Below are positions 56,107 through 64,000 of a stretch of DNA of 64,000 nucleotides, one piece after another. How positions within the stretch are numbered: position 1 is the stretch's first letter; each line of letters opens with the position of its first letter. The translations under genes and the position numbers were made by a program. The DNA comes from Arsenophonus nilaparvatae (lineage in GTDB: Bacteria > Pseudomonadota > Gammaproteobacteria > Enterobacterales > Enterobacteriaceae). The stretch is from NCBI RefSeq assembly GCF_000757905.1, contig NZ_JRLH01000016.1. One strand, given 5' to 3'. The notes under the pieces are model-generated. The model was not told where the DNA came from. It ran no database searches and saw only the letters and a program-made list of their open reading frames with translations.

Positions 56107-57225
56107 TTAACGGCCTAAATGGTGATCCCAATCTTTCCAGACGGGTTGGAGTCCAGCATTAATAATAACCTTAGCCATGGTTTCAGCGCTGCGATTATCA
56201 TAGACAGTAAATTGCTCCAGTGCTTGATGATTATCAGCATAACCACCGGGTTGAGTTTTTGAACCAGCGCTAAGGGTATTGATAACCAGTGGAATAATAT
56301 TATCACGGAAAAAAGGAGATTCACGGGTTGATAATGAAAGCTCAACTTCGGGTGCCAATAAACGGAAAGCGCAAATTAATTGAATTAATTCTGCTTCGTG
56401 GATGGTTGATGCTGGCTGAATACCCCCTATACAAGCGCGTATTCGGGGGAAAGAAATAGAGTAACGGCTTTTCCAATATTTTTTTTGCAGATAAGATAGA
56501 TGATTTGCGACGAGATAATAGTCAACTCGCCAATTATCGGATAATCCGATTAGTGCACCTAAGCCGATTTTATCAATACCGGCCTGGCCAAGGCGATCCG
56601 GTGTTTCTAGACGCCAAAAAAAATCTTGTTTTTTCCCCCGTAAATGGTGCTGCTGATAAGTTGGTTGATGATAAGTTTCCTGGTAAACCAGTACACCATC
56701 TAAGCCAATTTCTTTCAGTTCACTATATTCTGTAATTGTTAATGGCTGAACCTCCATCAATAGCGTACTGAAATATTTTTTAATTAATGGAATATATTGG
56801 CGAAAATAATTCATCCCCACTTTGCTTGGATGTTCACCGGTTACCAGCAAGAGATTATTATATCCAATGGAACGTAGCGCTTCGCATTCTGCAATAATTT
56901 CTGTTTCGTGAAGTGTTTTTCGTTTGATTGGGTTGTGCATGGAAAAACCACAATAAGTACAATTATTAGCACATAGGTTAGACAGGTAGAGCGGTACATA
57001 AAGACCAACAGTATTGCCAAAGCGCTGGCGGGTTAATTTTTGCGCTTTTTGAGCAATAACTTCCAGATAGGGATAAGCAGCGGGTGAAATGAGAGCCATA
57101 AAATCATTCAGGGACGGTCTGTCTGAGCAAATCGCTTTTTCAACCTCTTGAGCCGATTTGCTATTAATTTGTATCGCTAGTTGCTGCCAATCAAGTTGCT
57201 GATAAATTTCAGTAAAAGCCGTCAT
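56107..57225 (-). CDS. thiH: 2-iminoacetate synthase ThiH
   Basis: ThiH is a radical SAM enzyme that cleaves tyrosine to give dehydroglycine for the thiamine thiazole ring. It has 372 residues against 377 in E. coli. The iron-sulfur cysteines are Cys85, Cys89 and Cys92 (LCANNCTYCGF). Its start overlaps the thiG stop (TAATG), so the two are coupled; their products form a complex. Use of ThiH rather than the oxidase ThiO suits low-oxygen growth. Confidence 0.97.
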   Translation of the reverse strand: MTAFTEIYQQLDWQQLAIQINSKSAQEVEKAICSDRPSLNDFMALISPAAYPYLEVIAQKAQKLTRQRFGNTVGLYVPLYLSNLCANNCTYCGFSMHNPIKRKTLHETEIIAECEALRSIGYNNLLLVTGEHPSKVGMNYFRQYIPLIKKYFSTLLMEVQPLTITEYSELKEIGLDGVLVYQETYHQPTYQQHHLRGKKQDFFWRLETPDRLGQAGIDKIGLGALIGLSDNWRVDYYLVANHLSYLQKKYWKSRYSISFPRIRACIGGIQPASTIHEAELIQLICAFRLLAPEVELSLSTRESPFFRDNIIPLVINTLSAGSKTQPGGYADNHQALEQFTVYDNRSAETMAKVIINAGLQPVWKDWDHHLGR

Positions 57226-57995
57226 TATTGAAATGCCTCGAGGAATTGAGTTAAAGGGCTAGTGGATGCCGCTTGATGCTGCTGCGCCGCGAGTCCAGCC
57301 GCTTGTACTATCTCACCTGCTTCAGTGGCAATGCGAAAAGCGTGAGCCATTGCAACAGGATCATTAGCAACGGCAATGGCGGTATTTACCAGTACAGCAT
57401 CGGCTCCCATCTCCAAAGCGGCTAATGCATGACTGGGTGCTCCGAGCCCTGCATCGACAACAACTGGGATCGAGGCTTGTTCAATAATAATTTGTAGAAA
57501 ATCGTAGGTAATTAATCCTTTATTGGTACCGATAGGTGCGCCAAGCGGCATCACAGCAGCGCAACCTACCTCCTCTAAACGCCGACACAAGACAGGATCG
57601 GCACTACAATAAGGTAAAACAATAAAACCTTCTTTTACCAATAGTTCAGCCGCTTTTAACGTCTCAATCGGATCGGGTAATAAGTATTTTGTATCGGGGT
57701 GGATCTCAAGTTTTATCCAGTTTGTGGCTAAGGCTTCACGCGCTAGACGAGCGGCAAATAGAGCTTCTTGGGCATTTTTAGCACCAGAAGTATTAGGTAA
57801 TAATTTGACGCCGATTTTTTGTAATGGCGCTAAAATATCATCATTTTTATTTATTAAATCAAGCCTCTTCATCGCCATGGTGACTAACTGACTGCCAGAA
57901 GCTTGTATAGCTTGGGTCATCAATGATGAATTAGCGAATTTTCCGCTACCAATAAATAAACGTGATTGAAAAACAGTATCAGCAATTTTTAACAT
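57225..57995 (-). CDS. thiG: Thiazole synthase ThiG
   Basis: ThiG joins deoxyxylulose phosphate, dehydroglycine and sulfur from ThiS thiocarboxylate into the thiazole phosphate of thiamine. It has 256 residues, the E. coli length, and is a TIM barrel with IKLEIHPDTKYLLPD (catalytic lysine), PLGAPIGTNKG and VVDAGLGAPSHA phosphate loops. It lies 3 bases after thiS. Confidence 0.97.
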   Translation of the reverse strand: MLKIADTVFQSRLFIGSGKFANSSLMTQAIQASGSQLVTMAMKRLDLINKNDDILAPLQKIGVKLLPNTSGAKNAQEALFAARLAREALATNWIKLEIHPDTKYLLPDPIETLKAAELLVKEGFIVLPYCSADPVLCRRLEEVGCAAVMPLGAPIGTNKGLITYDFLQIIIEQASIPVVVDAGLGAPSHALAALEMGADAVLVNTAIAVANDPVAMAHAFRIATEAGEIVQAAGLAAQQHQAASTSPLTQFLEAFQ

Positions 57996-57998
57996 AAA

Positions 57999-58199
57999 TT
58001 AGCCTCCGGCAATGGCCTGGAATAGCAGGATCTTATCTTGGTGGTTAATATAGTGATGGTTCCAATCTTCACGGGGAATAATGATCTGATTAATTGCTAT
58101 TGCAATACCTGATGCGTTAAGTTTCAGATGATCAAATAATTGGCTGATTGTGATCGCACTATTAAGTTCGATCAGTCGATCATTTAGCATAATGTGCAT
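57999..58199 (-). CDS. thiS: Sulfur carrier protein ThiS
   Basis: ThiS is a ubiquitin-like carrier whose C-terminal Gly-Gly is adenylated by ThiF and then thiocarboxylated. The ATG at 58199 (MHIMLNDRLIEL) gives 66 residues, the E. coli length; the longer frame from 58220 starts inside thiF and is rejected. The C-terminus LLFQAIAGG is exactly of the family. A Shine-Dalgarno AGGAGA lies at the end of thiF. Confidence 0.96.
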   Translation of the reverse strand: MHIMLNDRLIELNSAITISQLFDHLKLNASGIAIAINQIIIPREDWNHHYINHQDKILLFQAIAGG

Positions 58200-58201
58200 A
58201 T

Positions 58202-58951
58202 TTATCTCCTGGTTCCACAAATTAAACAGCTTTTTGCTTTGCTAAGTTGCAAGGTATGCCAATTGTGTTGTTTACCATCGAATAATTTCAGTTTTCCATT
58301 GAGAGAAGAAGGTAAATTGATTAATAATTTAATCGCCTCTAAGGCTTGCAGAGTACCGATAACGCCAACAATCGGTCCGACAACTCCTGCTGTGCGGCAG
58401 TTTTGATAGGGTTCATTGGTATCAGGATAAAGGCAAGCATAGCAGCCTTGGTTATAGGGAGGTTCAAGCACTAACAGTTGACCATTGAACCCTACTGCAC
58501 TACCACTAATGAGGTTTTTTTTTTCTGCCACACAAGCTGCATTAATTGCCTGGCGGGTTGACATATTATCAGTACAATCCAATACCAGATCCGTATTACG
58601 GACAAGTGGACGGAGAGAATGATAATGTTGTTTGGTGTTAAATGTTTTCACCTTGATTTGTGGATTGAGCTGATTAAGCTGTTTTGCTGCTAATGTGACT
58701 TTAAGCTGAGAAACATCCTGCGTATGGTAAAGAATTTGTCGTTGCAGGTTGGAAATATGTAGCTTATCGTTATCGGCCAACCAGAGTTCGCCGACACCGG
58801 CCGCCGCTAAATAAAGTGCCGCCGGTGAACCCAGTCCCCCCAATCCCACAATAAGCACTTTGCTCATTGTTAATTTTTGTTGTCCTTTATTACCGATTTC
58901 TTCAAGTAATAGCTGACGGCTATAGCGCATAAAAATAGCATCATCAAGCAT
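58202..58951 (-). CDS. thiF: ThiS adenylyltransferase ThiF
   Basis: ThiF activates the C-terminus of ThiS with ATP. It has 249 residues, near the 251 of E. coli. The nucleotide loop GLGGLG is at 36-41. The zinc-binding pairs are in CYACLYP and CLICG (Cys242, Cys245). Its start overlaps the end of thiE by 8 bases, so translation is probably coupled. Confidence 0.96.
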   Translation of the reverse strand: MLDDAIFMRYSRQLLLEEIGNKGQQKLTMSKVLIVGLGGLGSPAALYLAAAGVGELWLADNDKLHISNLQRQILYHTQDVSQLKVTLAAKQLNQLNPQIKVKTFNTKQHYHSLRPLVRNTDLVLDCTDNMSTRQAINAACVAEKKNLISGSAVGFNGQLLVLEPPYNQGCYACLYPDTNEPYQNCRTAGVVGPIVGVIGTLQALEAIKLLINLPSSLNGKLKLFDGKQHNWHTLQLSKAKSCLICGTRR

Positions 58952-59597
58952 CGATCATTTCCTTACCTTCGATGAGATAGAGTAACTGAGCAACAACTTT
59001 GCGCCAGTTAGTCGATTCGGTGATCGCACTAACCATAGCAATACCCCCGACGCCAGTTGCAAGCACTGCGGGAACACACGCTAAAGAGATACCGCCTATT
59101 GCAATAGTGGCATAATCTGGTGTGTCATTAACCTGCTGTTTTAGGGTTACTAAACCTTGCGGTGAAGAGGACATTAATTTTGTAGTAGTAGGAAAAATAT
59201 GTCCTAATGCAATATAAGAGGGTTTTAACTGCTTTGCTCTGATGAGTTCTTGTTGATTATGGGTCGAAATTCCTAGGCGCAATCCCGCTTTTTGTAGGCG
59301 ATTCAGATCAGCGAAATTAATATCCTCTTGCCCTAAATGGACGCCATAGGCGCCATATTTTATGGCTAATTGCCAATAGTCATTAATAAATAGGCGAGCT
59401 TGATATTGCTGGCCTAGCATAATTGCCTGATTAATATCTTGTTCGAGGTTACTGGCTAATCGATCTTTGATCCTTAATTGAATAGTGGTAACACCGACGC
59501 TAAGCAAGCGCCTTATCCACTCGACGGAATCAACCACTGGATACAAGCCAAGTTTATGCTCAGTAGTTGCAAATGCGTGATCAGGCCATTTTGTCAT
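58944..59597 (-). CDS. thiE: Thiamine-phosphate synthase ThiE
   Basis: ThiE couples hydroxymethylpyrimidine diphosphate with thiazole phosphate to give thiamine phosphate. The ATG at 59597 (MTKWPDHAFATTEH) gives 217 residues against 211 in E. coli; an earlier ATG at 59630 lies inside thiC and is rejected. The signatures LQLRIKD (as IQLRIKD), NDYW and GVHLGQEDI, and AIGGIS are present. It overlaps the end of thiC by 17 bases. Confidence 0.96.
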   Translation of the reverse strand: MTKWPDHAFATTEHKLGLYPVVDSVEWIRRLLSVGVTTIQLRIKDRLASNLEQDINQAIMLGQQYQARLFINDYWQLAIKYGAYGVHLGQEDINFADLNRLQKAGLRLGISTHNQQELIRAKQLKPSYIALGHIFPTTTKLMSSSPQGLVTLKQQVNDTPDYATIAIGGISLACVPAVLATGVGGIAMVSAITESTNWRKVVAQLLYLIEGKEMIDA

Positions 59598-61515
59598 CGG
59601 AAATCGTCTCCATATCGTGGTATAGCTCACTACCGTGGGCGCGAAATGTTACCGACATCTGTGCCATTTGAGCTGCATGCTCACGGACTTCTTGTGAAAT
59701 TTTCATGGAGCAAAATTTAGGCCCACACATTGAGCAAAAATGGGCGACTTTACCAGCGGCTTGCGGTAGTGTTTCATCATGGTAGGCACGTGCGGTTGTA
59801 GGATCGAGAGCTAGATTAAATTGGTCTTCCCAACGAAACTCAAATCTGGCTTTGGATAAGGCGTTATCACGAATTTGAGCCCCAGGGTGGCCTTTAGCCA
59901 GATCAGCGGCATGGGCAGCAATTTTATAGGTAATAAGTCCTTGTTTTACATCTTCTTTATTAGGTAAACCCAAGTGCTCTTTTGGGGTAACATAACAGAG
60001 CATGGCACAGCCAAACCAACCAATTAAAGCCGCACCGATACCAGAGGTAAAGTGATCATAACCTGGTGCGATGTCGGTGGTTAAAGGCCCTAAGGTATAG
60101 AATGGTGCTTCATGGCAATGAGTTAATTCTTCCGTCATATTGCGGCGGATCATTTGCATTGGGATATGACCAGGGCCTTCTATCATAACTTGAACATCAT
60201 ATTGCCAGGCTATCTTGGTTAATTCGCCTAATGTATATAGTTCAGCAAATTGCGCTTCATCATTAGCGTCTTGTAAGGAGCCAGGTCGTAATCCATCGCC
60301 AAGGGACAAAGAGACATCATAAGCAGCACAGATTGCACAGATTTCTTCGAAATGGGTATACAAAAAATTTTCTTGATGATGTGACAAGCACCATTTGGCC
60401 ATAATAGAGCCACCGCGAGAAACAATACCCGTCAATCGATTAGCAGTCATTGGTATATAGCGTAGTAAGACACCGGCGTGGATGGTAAAGTAGTCTACGC
60501 CTTGTTCGGCTTGTTCAAGTAAGGTGTCGCGAAATATTTCCCAGCTCAAATTTTCTGCAACGCCATTGACTTTTTCTAGTGCTTGATAAATTGGCACTGT
60601 ACCAATAGGAACTGGGCTATTACGTAAGATCCATTCTCTCGTTTCATGGATATAGCGGCCTGTCGATAAATCCATCACGGTGTCAGCTCCCCAGTGAGTC
60701 GCCCAGATTAGTTTTTCAATTTCTTCTTCAATCGATGAAGTTACTGAGGAATTACCGATATTAGCATTGACTTTCACCAAAAAATTTCGACCAATGATCA
60801 TCGGCTCGGATTCAGGATGGTTAATATTGGCTGGAATAATGGCACGTCCAGCGGCAACTTCTTGTCGAACAAATTCAGGGGTAATATTGTTTGGCAGGTT
60901 AGCATTAAAGCTTTGGCCTGGGTGCTGTTGAGTTAATATTTTACTATTGATACGCTCGCGTCCCATATTTTCGCGGATCGCAATAAATTCCATTTCAGGT
61001 GTGATTATCCCTTGACGGGCATAGTGCAACTGCGTGACTGTTTTTCCGGTTTTGGCTTTTAATGGTTGTGGTCGGTGATTGAAGCGAAGATGATTCAATC
61101 CTGCATCAGCCAGTCGTTGTTGGGTAAAATAAGAGCTTGGTTTTTTAACTAACTCAGTATCATTGCGATCGAGGATCCAGTATTGGCGGCATTTTTTTAA
61201 ACCCTCCTTAATATCTACAGTTACATCAGCATCGCCATAGGCGCCAGAAGTATCATAGACAGGTATTGCCTCATTCTCTACAAACAAGGGTTTATCTTTT
61301 GTACCGCCAACCAAGGTCGGTGAAAGCTGAATTTCACGCATAGGAACTTGGGTATTATAGTGATAACCTGTTAAATAGATCCGTTTTGAATTGGGAAAGT
61401 TGATATTTTGTAGCTTATCAAGAAAACGTTGTGCCGCTTCACGTTGTGCTTTTCGTGGCGAAGTGGTATTGGTTTTAACGGTAATATCGCTGGTTGCAAT
61501 AATATTTTTCGACAT
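59581..61515 (-). CDS. thiC: Phosphomethylpyrimidine synthase ThiC
   Basis: ThiC is a radical SAM enzyme that rearranges aminoimidazole ribotide into hydroxymethylpyrimidine phosphate, the other half of thiamine. It has 644 residues against 631 in E. coli. The unusual C-terminal cluster motif CSMCGPKFC is present, and the central EGPGHIPM segment is typical. It is the first gene of thiCEFSGH, with the TPP riboswitch in its 5' leader. thiD, thiL and thiM are not in the window. Confidence 0.98.
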   Translation of the reverse strand: MSKNIIATSDITVKTNTTSPRKAQREAAQRFLDKLQNINFPNSKRIYLTGYHYNTQVPMREIQLSPTLVGGTKDKPLFVENEAIPVYDTSGAYGDADVTVDIKEGLKKCRQYWILDRNDTELVKKPSSYFTQQRLADAGLNHLRFNHRPQPLKAKTGKTVTQLHYARQGIITPEMEFIAIRENMGRERINSKILTQQHPGQSFNANLPNNITPEFVRQEVAAGRAIIPANINHPESEPMIIGRNFLVKVNANIGNSSVTSSIEEEIEKLIWATHWGADTVMDLSTGRYIHETREWILRNSPVPIGTVPIYQALEKVNGVAENLSWEIFRDTLLEQAEQGVDYFTIHAGVLLRYIPMTANRLTGIVSRGGSIMAKWCLSHHQENFLYTHFEEICAICAAYDVSLSLGDGLRPGSLQDANDEAQFAELYTLGELTKIAWQYDVQVMIEGPGHIPMQMIRRNMTEELTHCHEAPFYTLGPLTTDIAPGYDHFTSGIGAALIGWFGCAMLCYVTPKEHLGLPNKEDVKQGLITYKIAAHAADLAKGHPGAQIRDNALSKARFEFRWEDQFNLALDPTTARAYHDETLPQAAGKVAHFCSMCGPKFCSMKISQEVREHAAQMAQMSVTFRAHGSELYHDMETISDDKMA

Positions 61516-61642
61516 AGCAAATTCCTAAAATCATTACAAATGGTTCACGTAAGAGAGAAATTGCTTGTCTGGAGCTCGGTGAGAGTAATAGTATAATAAT
61601 TGCGCTGTTTACTTTTGATAAGTCAAAATCGCGGGTTGATTA

Positions 61643-61742
61643 CTCTTGTTCCCTTCGCAGGTATTAGCCTGATCAGGTTCCGCGGATCCCGAATTAACGG
61701 TCTCAGCCTGTAGGTATTATTAAACCGACTAGGCACTCCGAC
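61643..61742 (-). promoter_or_regulatory. TPP riboswitch upstream of thiC
   Basis: On the minus strand the leader reads GGAGTGCC, then GGCTGAGACCGTTA, CGGGATCCGCGGAACCTGATC and GCTAATACCTGCGAAGGGAA (given here in overlapping short parts), the conserved core of the THI element in its normal order. Thiamine pyrophosphate binding would shut off thiCEFSGH. The aptamer ends about 128 bases before the thiC start, leaving room for an expression platform. Confidence 0.95.
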
Positions 61743-61753
61743 AAGATGATGTC

Positions 61754-61783
61754 AGTATATAAGATAGATAATGAAAACTGCAA
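61754..61783 (-). promoter_or_regulatory. thiC operon promoter
   Basis: Read on the minus strand, TTGCAG (61783-61778), 18 bases and TATACT (61759-61754) lie just upstream of the riboswitch, as expected for its transcription start. Confidence 0.65.
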
Positions 61784-61894
61784 TGGATAACTTCTTCATC
61801 AAACAATTGTTAATCAAAGTAGACACTTGATATTGATGAATAAGGCATATTTTCAAAATTCACTAATCAATAAAATATAGAAGAATTGAGCTAT

Positions 61895-62686
61895 ATGATT
61901 AGAAAAAAGTTAACAGGAACAGAAACAGGCTGGTGGGTGGTTAGTTCTGGTGGTCGAATTTGGTTGCCAAATGGTGATTTACCGAAAGGTTCCGCCCAAT
62001 TTTGGTCGCTAACAGGAAAAGAGGCACTCCCTATTGGTGAATGGCAAGCGGAAACGATTTGGTTAATTATAGCAAAATCACCAACGGATATGTGTTCGCC
62101 GCGATGGATTGCCAGTCAAGATGAGGGGCTATTTAAACTAGTTGGACGCGGTATTCAACTGGCAGAGTTTTATCGTTCGCACCATTATTGCGGTTATTGC
62201 GGCAACAAAATGACAGCCAGCTTAACCGAATGGGCATGTTTGTGTAGTCATTGTCATGAGCGCTATTATCCGCAAATTGCGCCCTGTATTATTGTTGCTA
62301 TTCGGCGTGCTGATCATATCTTATTGGCTCAACATCGGCGTCATAAAAAAAAGCCAATATTTACTGTATTAGCAGGATTTGTTGAACTAGGTGAGACTAT
62401 TGAAGAAGCGGTGAAAAGAGAAGTAAAAGAAGAGAGTAATATTATCATTAGTAACATTCGCTATATTGCTTCACAGCCATGGCCTTTTCCTCATTCATTA
62501 ATGATCGGTTTTCTGGCTGATTATGCCAGTGGTGAAATCCAGGCTAATCCTGATGAGTTAATTAGTGCGGATTGGTATCATCATGATAAATTACCGCTTA
62601 TACCGCCTCCTGATACCATAGCTCGCCGTTTAATTGAAGATACACTGGCTTTATGTCGGCAAGAAAATGATAACTTATACAAATAA
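61895..62686 (+). CDS. nudC: NAD-capped RNA hydrolase NudC
   Basis: NudC removes the NAD cap from RNA 5' ends and also hydrolyses NADH. The ATG at 61895 (MIRKKLTGTET) gives 263 residues against 257 in E. coli; a TTG three codons earlier is less likely. The zinc ribbon uses Cys99, Cys102, Cys117 and Cys120. The Nudix box runs from Gly161, with the catalytic glutamates of REVKEES, but the late conserved glycine is Asn182 (ESN where E. coli has ESG). The SQPWPFPHS motif that marks NADH/NAD-RNA enzymes follows. rsd, which separates thiC and nudC in E. coli, is absent. Confidence 0.95.
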   Translation: MIRKKLTGTETGWWVVSSGGRIWLPNGDLPKGSAQFWSLTGKEALPIGEWQAETIWLIIAKSPTDMCSPRWIASQDEGLFKLVGRGIQLAEFYRSHHYCGYCGNKMTASLTEWACLCSHCHERYYPQIAPCIIVAIRRADHILLAQHRRHKKKPIFTVLAGFVELGETIEEAVKREVKEESNIIISNIRYIASQPWPFPHSLMIGFLADYASGEIQANPDELISADWYHHDKLPLIPPPDTIARRLIEDTLALCRQENDNLYK

Positions 62687-62791
62687 TATTAATCACGCCA
62701 TATCTAAGTTGTTGCTAATTTAAGCAACAAGAAAAAGGCAAATACACGATGATAATTGGCAATTTCTAATTGCCATTTAATGGAGCTAATG

Positions 62792-63856
62792 ATGTCTGCA
62801 TTAACAAACGATCGCTACTTACGTGCGCTATTACGGCAGCCAGTTGATAAAACCCCAGTATGGATGATGCGCCAGGCCGGTCGTTATTTACCGGAGTATC
62901 GAAAAATTCGTCAGCAAGCCGGTGATTTTCTTTCATTGTGCAAAAATACCGAGTTAGCCTGTGAAGTGACATTACAACCACTACATCGTTTTCCATTAGA
63001 TGCGGCGATCCTGTTTTCAGATATTCTTACTATTCCTGATGCGATGGGCTTAGGCCTTTATTTTTCAGCTGGAGAAGGGCCTATGTTTCAGCGTCCAATT
63101 GATTGTTTGGCTGATATAGAGAAACTGCCAATTCCTGATCCTGAGCAAGAATTGGTTTACGTAATGAATGCTGTACGCGCTATCCGCAAGGCGTTACAAG
63201 GAAAAGTGCCATTAATCGGTTTTTCTGGTAGCCCATGGACATTGGCAACTTATATGGTCGAAGGGCGAAGTAGTAAGGCTTTTACCCATATTAAGAAGAT
63301 GATGTATACGGAGCCAAAAGCGTTACATTTATTATTGGATAAGTTGGCCCAAAGTGTCATTCTTTATCTAAATGCTCAGATTCGGGCTGGTGCTCAATCG
63401 GTGATGATTTTTGATACTTGGGGTGGTGTATTAACCGGGCCTGATTACCATCAATTTTCTTTACATTACATGCATCAGATCATTGATGGTCTACAGCGAG
63501 AACATGAAGGGCGTAAAGTCCCGGTGACCTTATTTACTAAAGGCGGTGGCCAATGGTTAGAGGCAATGGCTGCGACCGGTTGTGACGCGTTAGGGATCGA
63601 CTGGATGACAGATATTGAAGAGGCTCGTTCTCGTGTAGGAAATAAGGTTGCCTTACAGGGAAACATGGATCCTTCTATATTATATGCATCAAAAGAACGT
63701 ATCGAGTTTGAGGTTAAAACAATTTTAAAGCAATTCGGTCCAGGCAGTGGCCATGTTTTTAATTTAGGTCATGGCATTCACCAGGATATTCCACCTGAGC
63801 ATGTTAAAAATTTTATTAATTCAGTACACAAGTTATCAGAGCAATATCATCAATAA
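62792..63856 (+). CDS. hemE: Uroporphyrinogen decarboxylase HemE
   Basis: HemE removes four carboxyl groups from uroporphyrinogen III to give coproporphyrinogen III in haem synthesis. The ATG at 62792 (MSALTNDRYL) gives 354 residues, the E. coli length, after the Shine-Dalgarno TGGAG; upstream in-frame starts at 62756 and 62789 are rejected. The signatures PVWMMRQAGRYLPEYR and GFSGSPWTLATYMVEG are complete. It follows nudC by about 105 bases, with a TTGTTGCT/AGCAACAA hairpin in the gap. Confidence 0.98.
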   Translation: MSALTNDRYLRALLRQPVDKTPVWMMRQAGRYLPEYRKIRQQAGDFLSLCKNTELACEVTLQPLHRFPLDAAILFSDILTIPDAMGLGLYFSAGEGPMFQRPIDCLADIEKLPIPDPEQELVYVMNAVRAIRKALQGKVPLIGFSGSPWTLATYMVEGRSSKAFTHIKKMMYTEPKALHLLLDKLAQSVILYLNAQIRAGAQSVMIFDTWGGVLTGPDYHQFSLHYMHQIIDGLQREHEGRKVPVTLFTKGGGQWLEAMAATGCDALGIDWMTDIEEARSRVGNKVALQGNMDPSILYASKERIEFEVKTILKQFGPGSGHVFNLGHGIHQDIPPEHVKNFINSVHKLSEQYHQ

Positions 63857-64000
63857 GTAAGGTTTATCCAAACAAAGAAAATGCCGATAAATAATAATTG
63901 TTATATTTTTTATTTATTATTAAATCTAAATTAAATATTTACAATTATTTAAATATATTTTTTTAAATTTTGTGTTATAAAACAAATAATAAAATATATT
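63857..64000. other. AT-rich end of window after hemE
   Basis: This stretch is almost wholly A and T. No gene, clear terminator or repeat is seen. Confidence 0.5.

Noticed and set aside
62709..62730. Hairpin TTGTTGCT/AGCAACAA between nudC and hemE as a terminator
   Set aside because: The stem is perfect, but it is followed by GAAAAAGG rather than a T run, so it is not a convincing intrinsic terminator on the plus strand.

Overview
The window is a stretch of bacterial core chromosome from an AT-rich member of the Enterobacterales. Nearly every protein is a close relative of its E. coli counterpart, and gene order follows E. coli over long runs. The low GC of third positions and spacers, several lost small genes and two broken genes suggest a host-associated lineage such as Arsenophonus or another Morganellaceae. 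That placement is inference from style, not a database match.

Layout. Positions 2-2941 hold the end of fkpA, yheO and tusDCB (tusC broken by a 200 bp tandem duplication). Positions 2964-7459 are the str operon (rpsL, rpsG, fusA, tufA), followed by bfd-bfr behind a Fur box. Positions 8544-22434 are the S10, spc and alpha ribosomal operons with secY and rpoA. Next come zntR, arfA, a frameshifted mscL, then trkA-rsmB-fmt-def on the minus strand and dprA-yrdD-tsaC-aroE on the plus strand, then yrdA. A ribosomal RNA operon lies at 32062-36874: a 16S gene missing about 956 internal bases, tRNA-Ile, tRNA-Ala, full-length 23S and 5S. After it come murB, birA, coaA, four tRNAs, tufB, secE-nusG, rplKA, rplJL-rpoBC, a secreted polysaccharide deacetylase, thiCEFSGH on the minus strand behind a TPP riboswitch, nudC and hemE.

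How it works together. Most genes build the gene-expression machinery: ribosome, RNA polymerase, elongation factors, the Sec translocon, initiator-tRNA formylation with deformylation, rRNA and tRNA modification, and ribosome rescue. The known autoregulatory mRNA sites of these operons can be recognised (S10 leader, alpha pseudoknot, L10 leader, rplL-rpoB attenuator). The rest serves peptidoglycan, biotin, CoA, shikimate, thiamine and haem synthesis and iron storage.

No novel defence, mobile or metabolic system was found. The points worth a second look are structural: the internally deleted 16S gene, an rrn operon joining two loci that are far apart in E. coli, apparently identical tuf genes in direct orientation, the broken tusC and mscL, an RNase III/terminator-type hairpin inside arfA, and a long hairpin upstream of secE.
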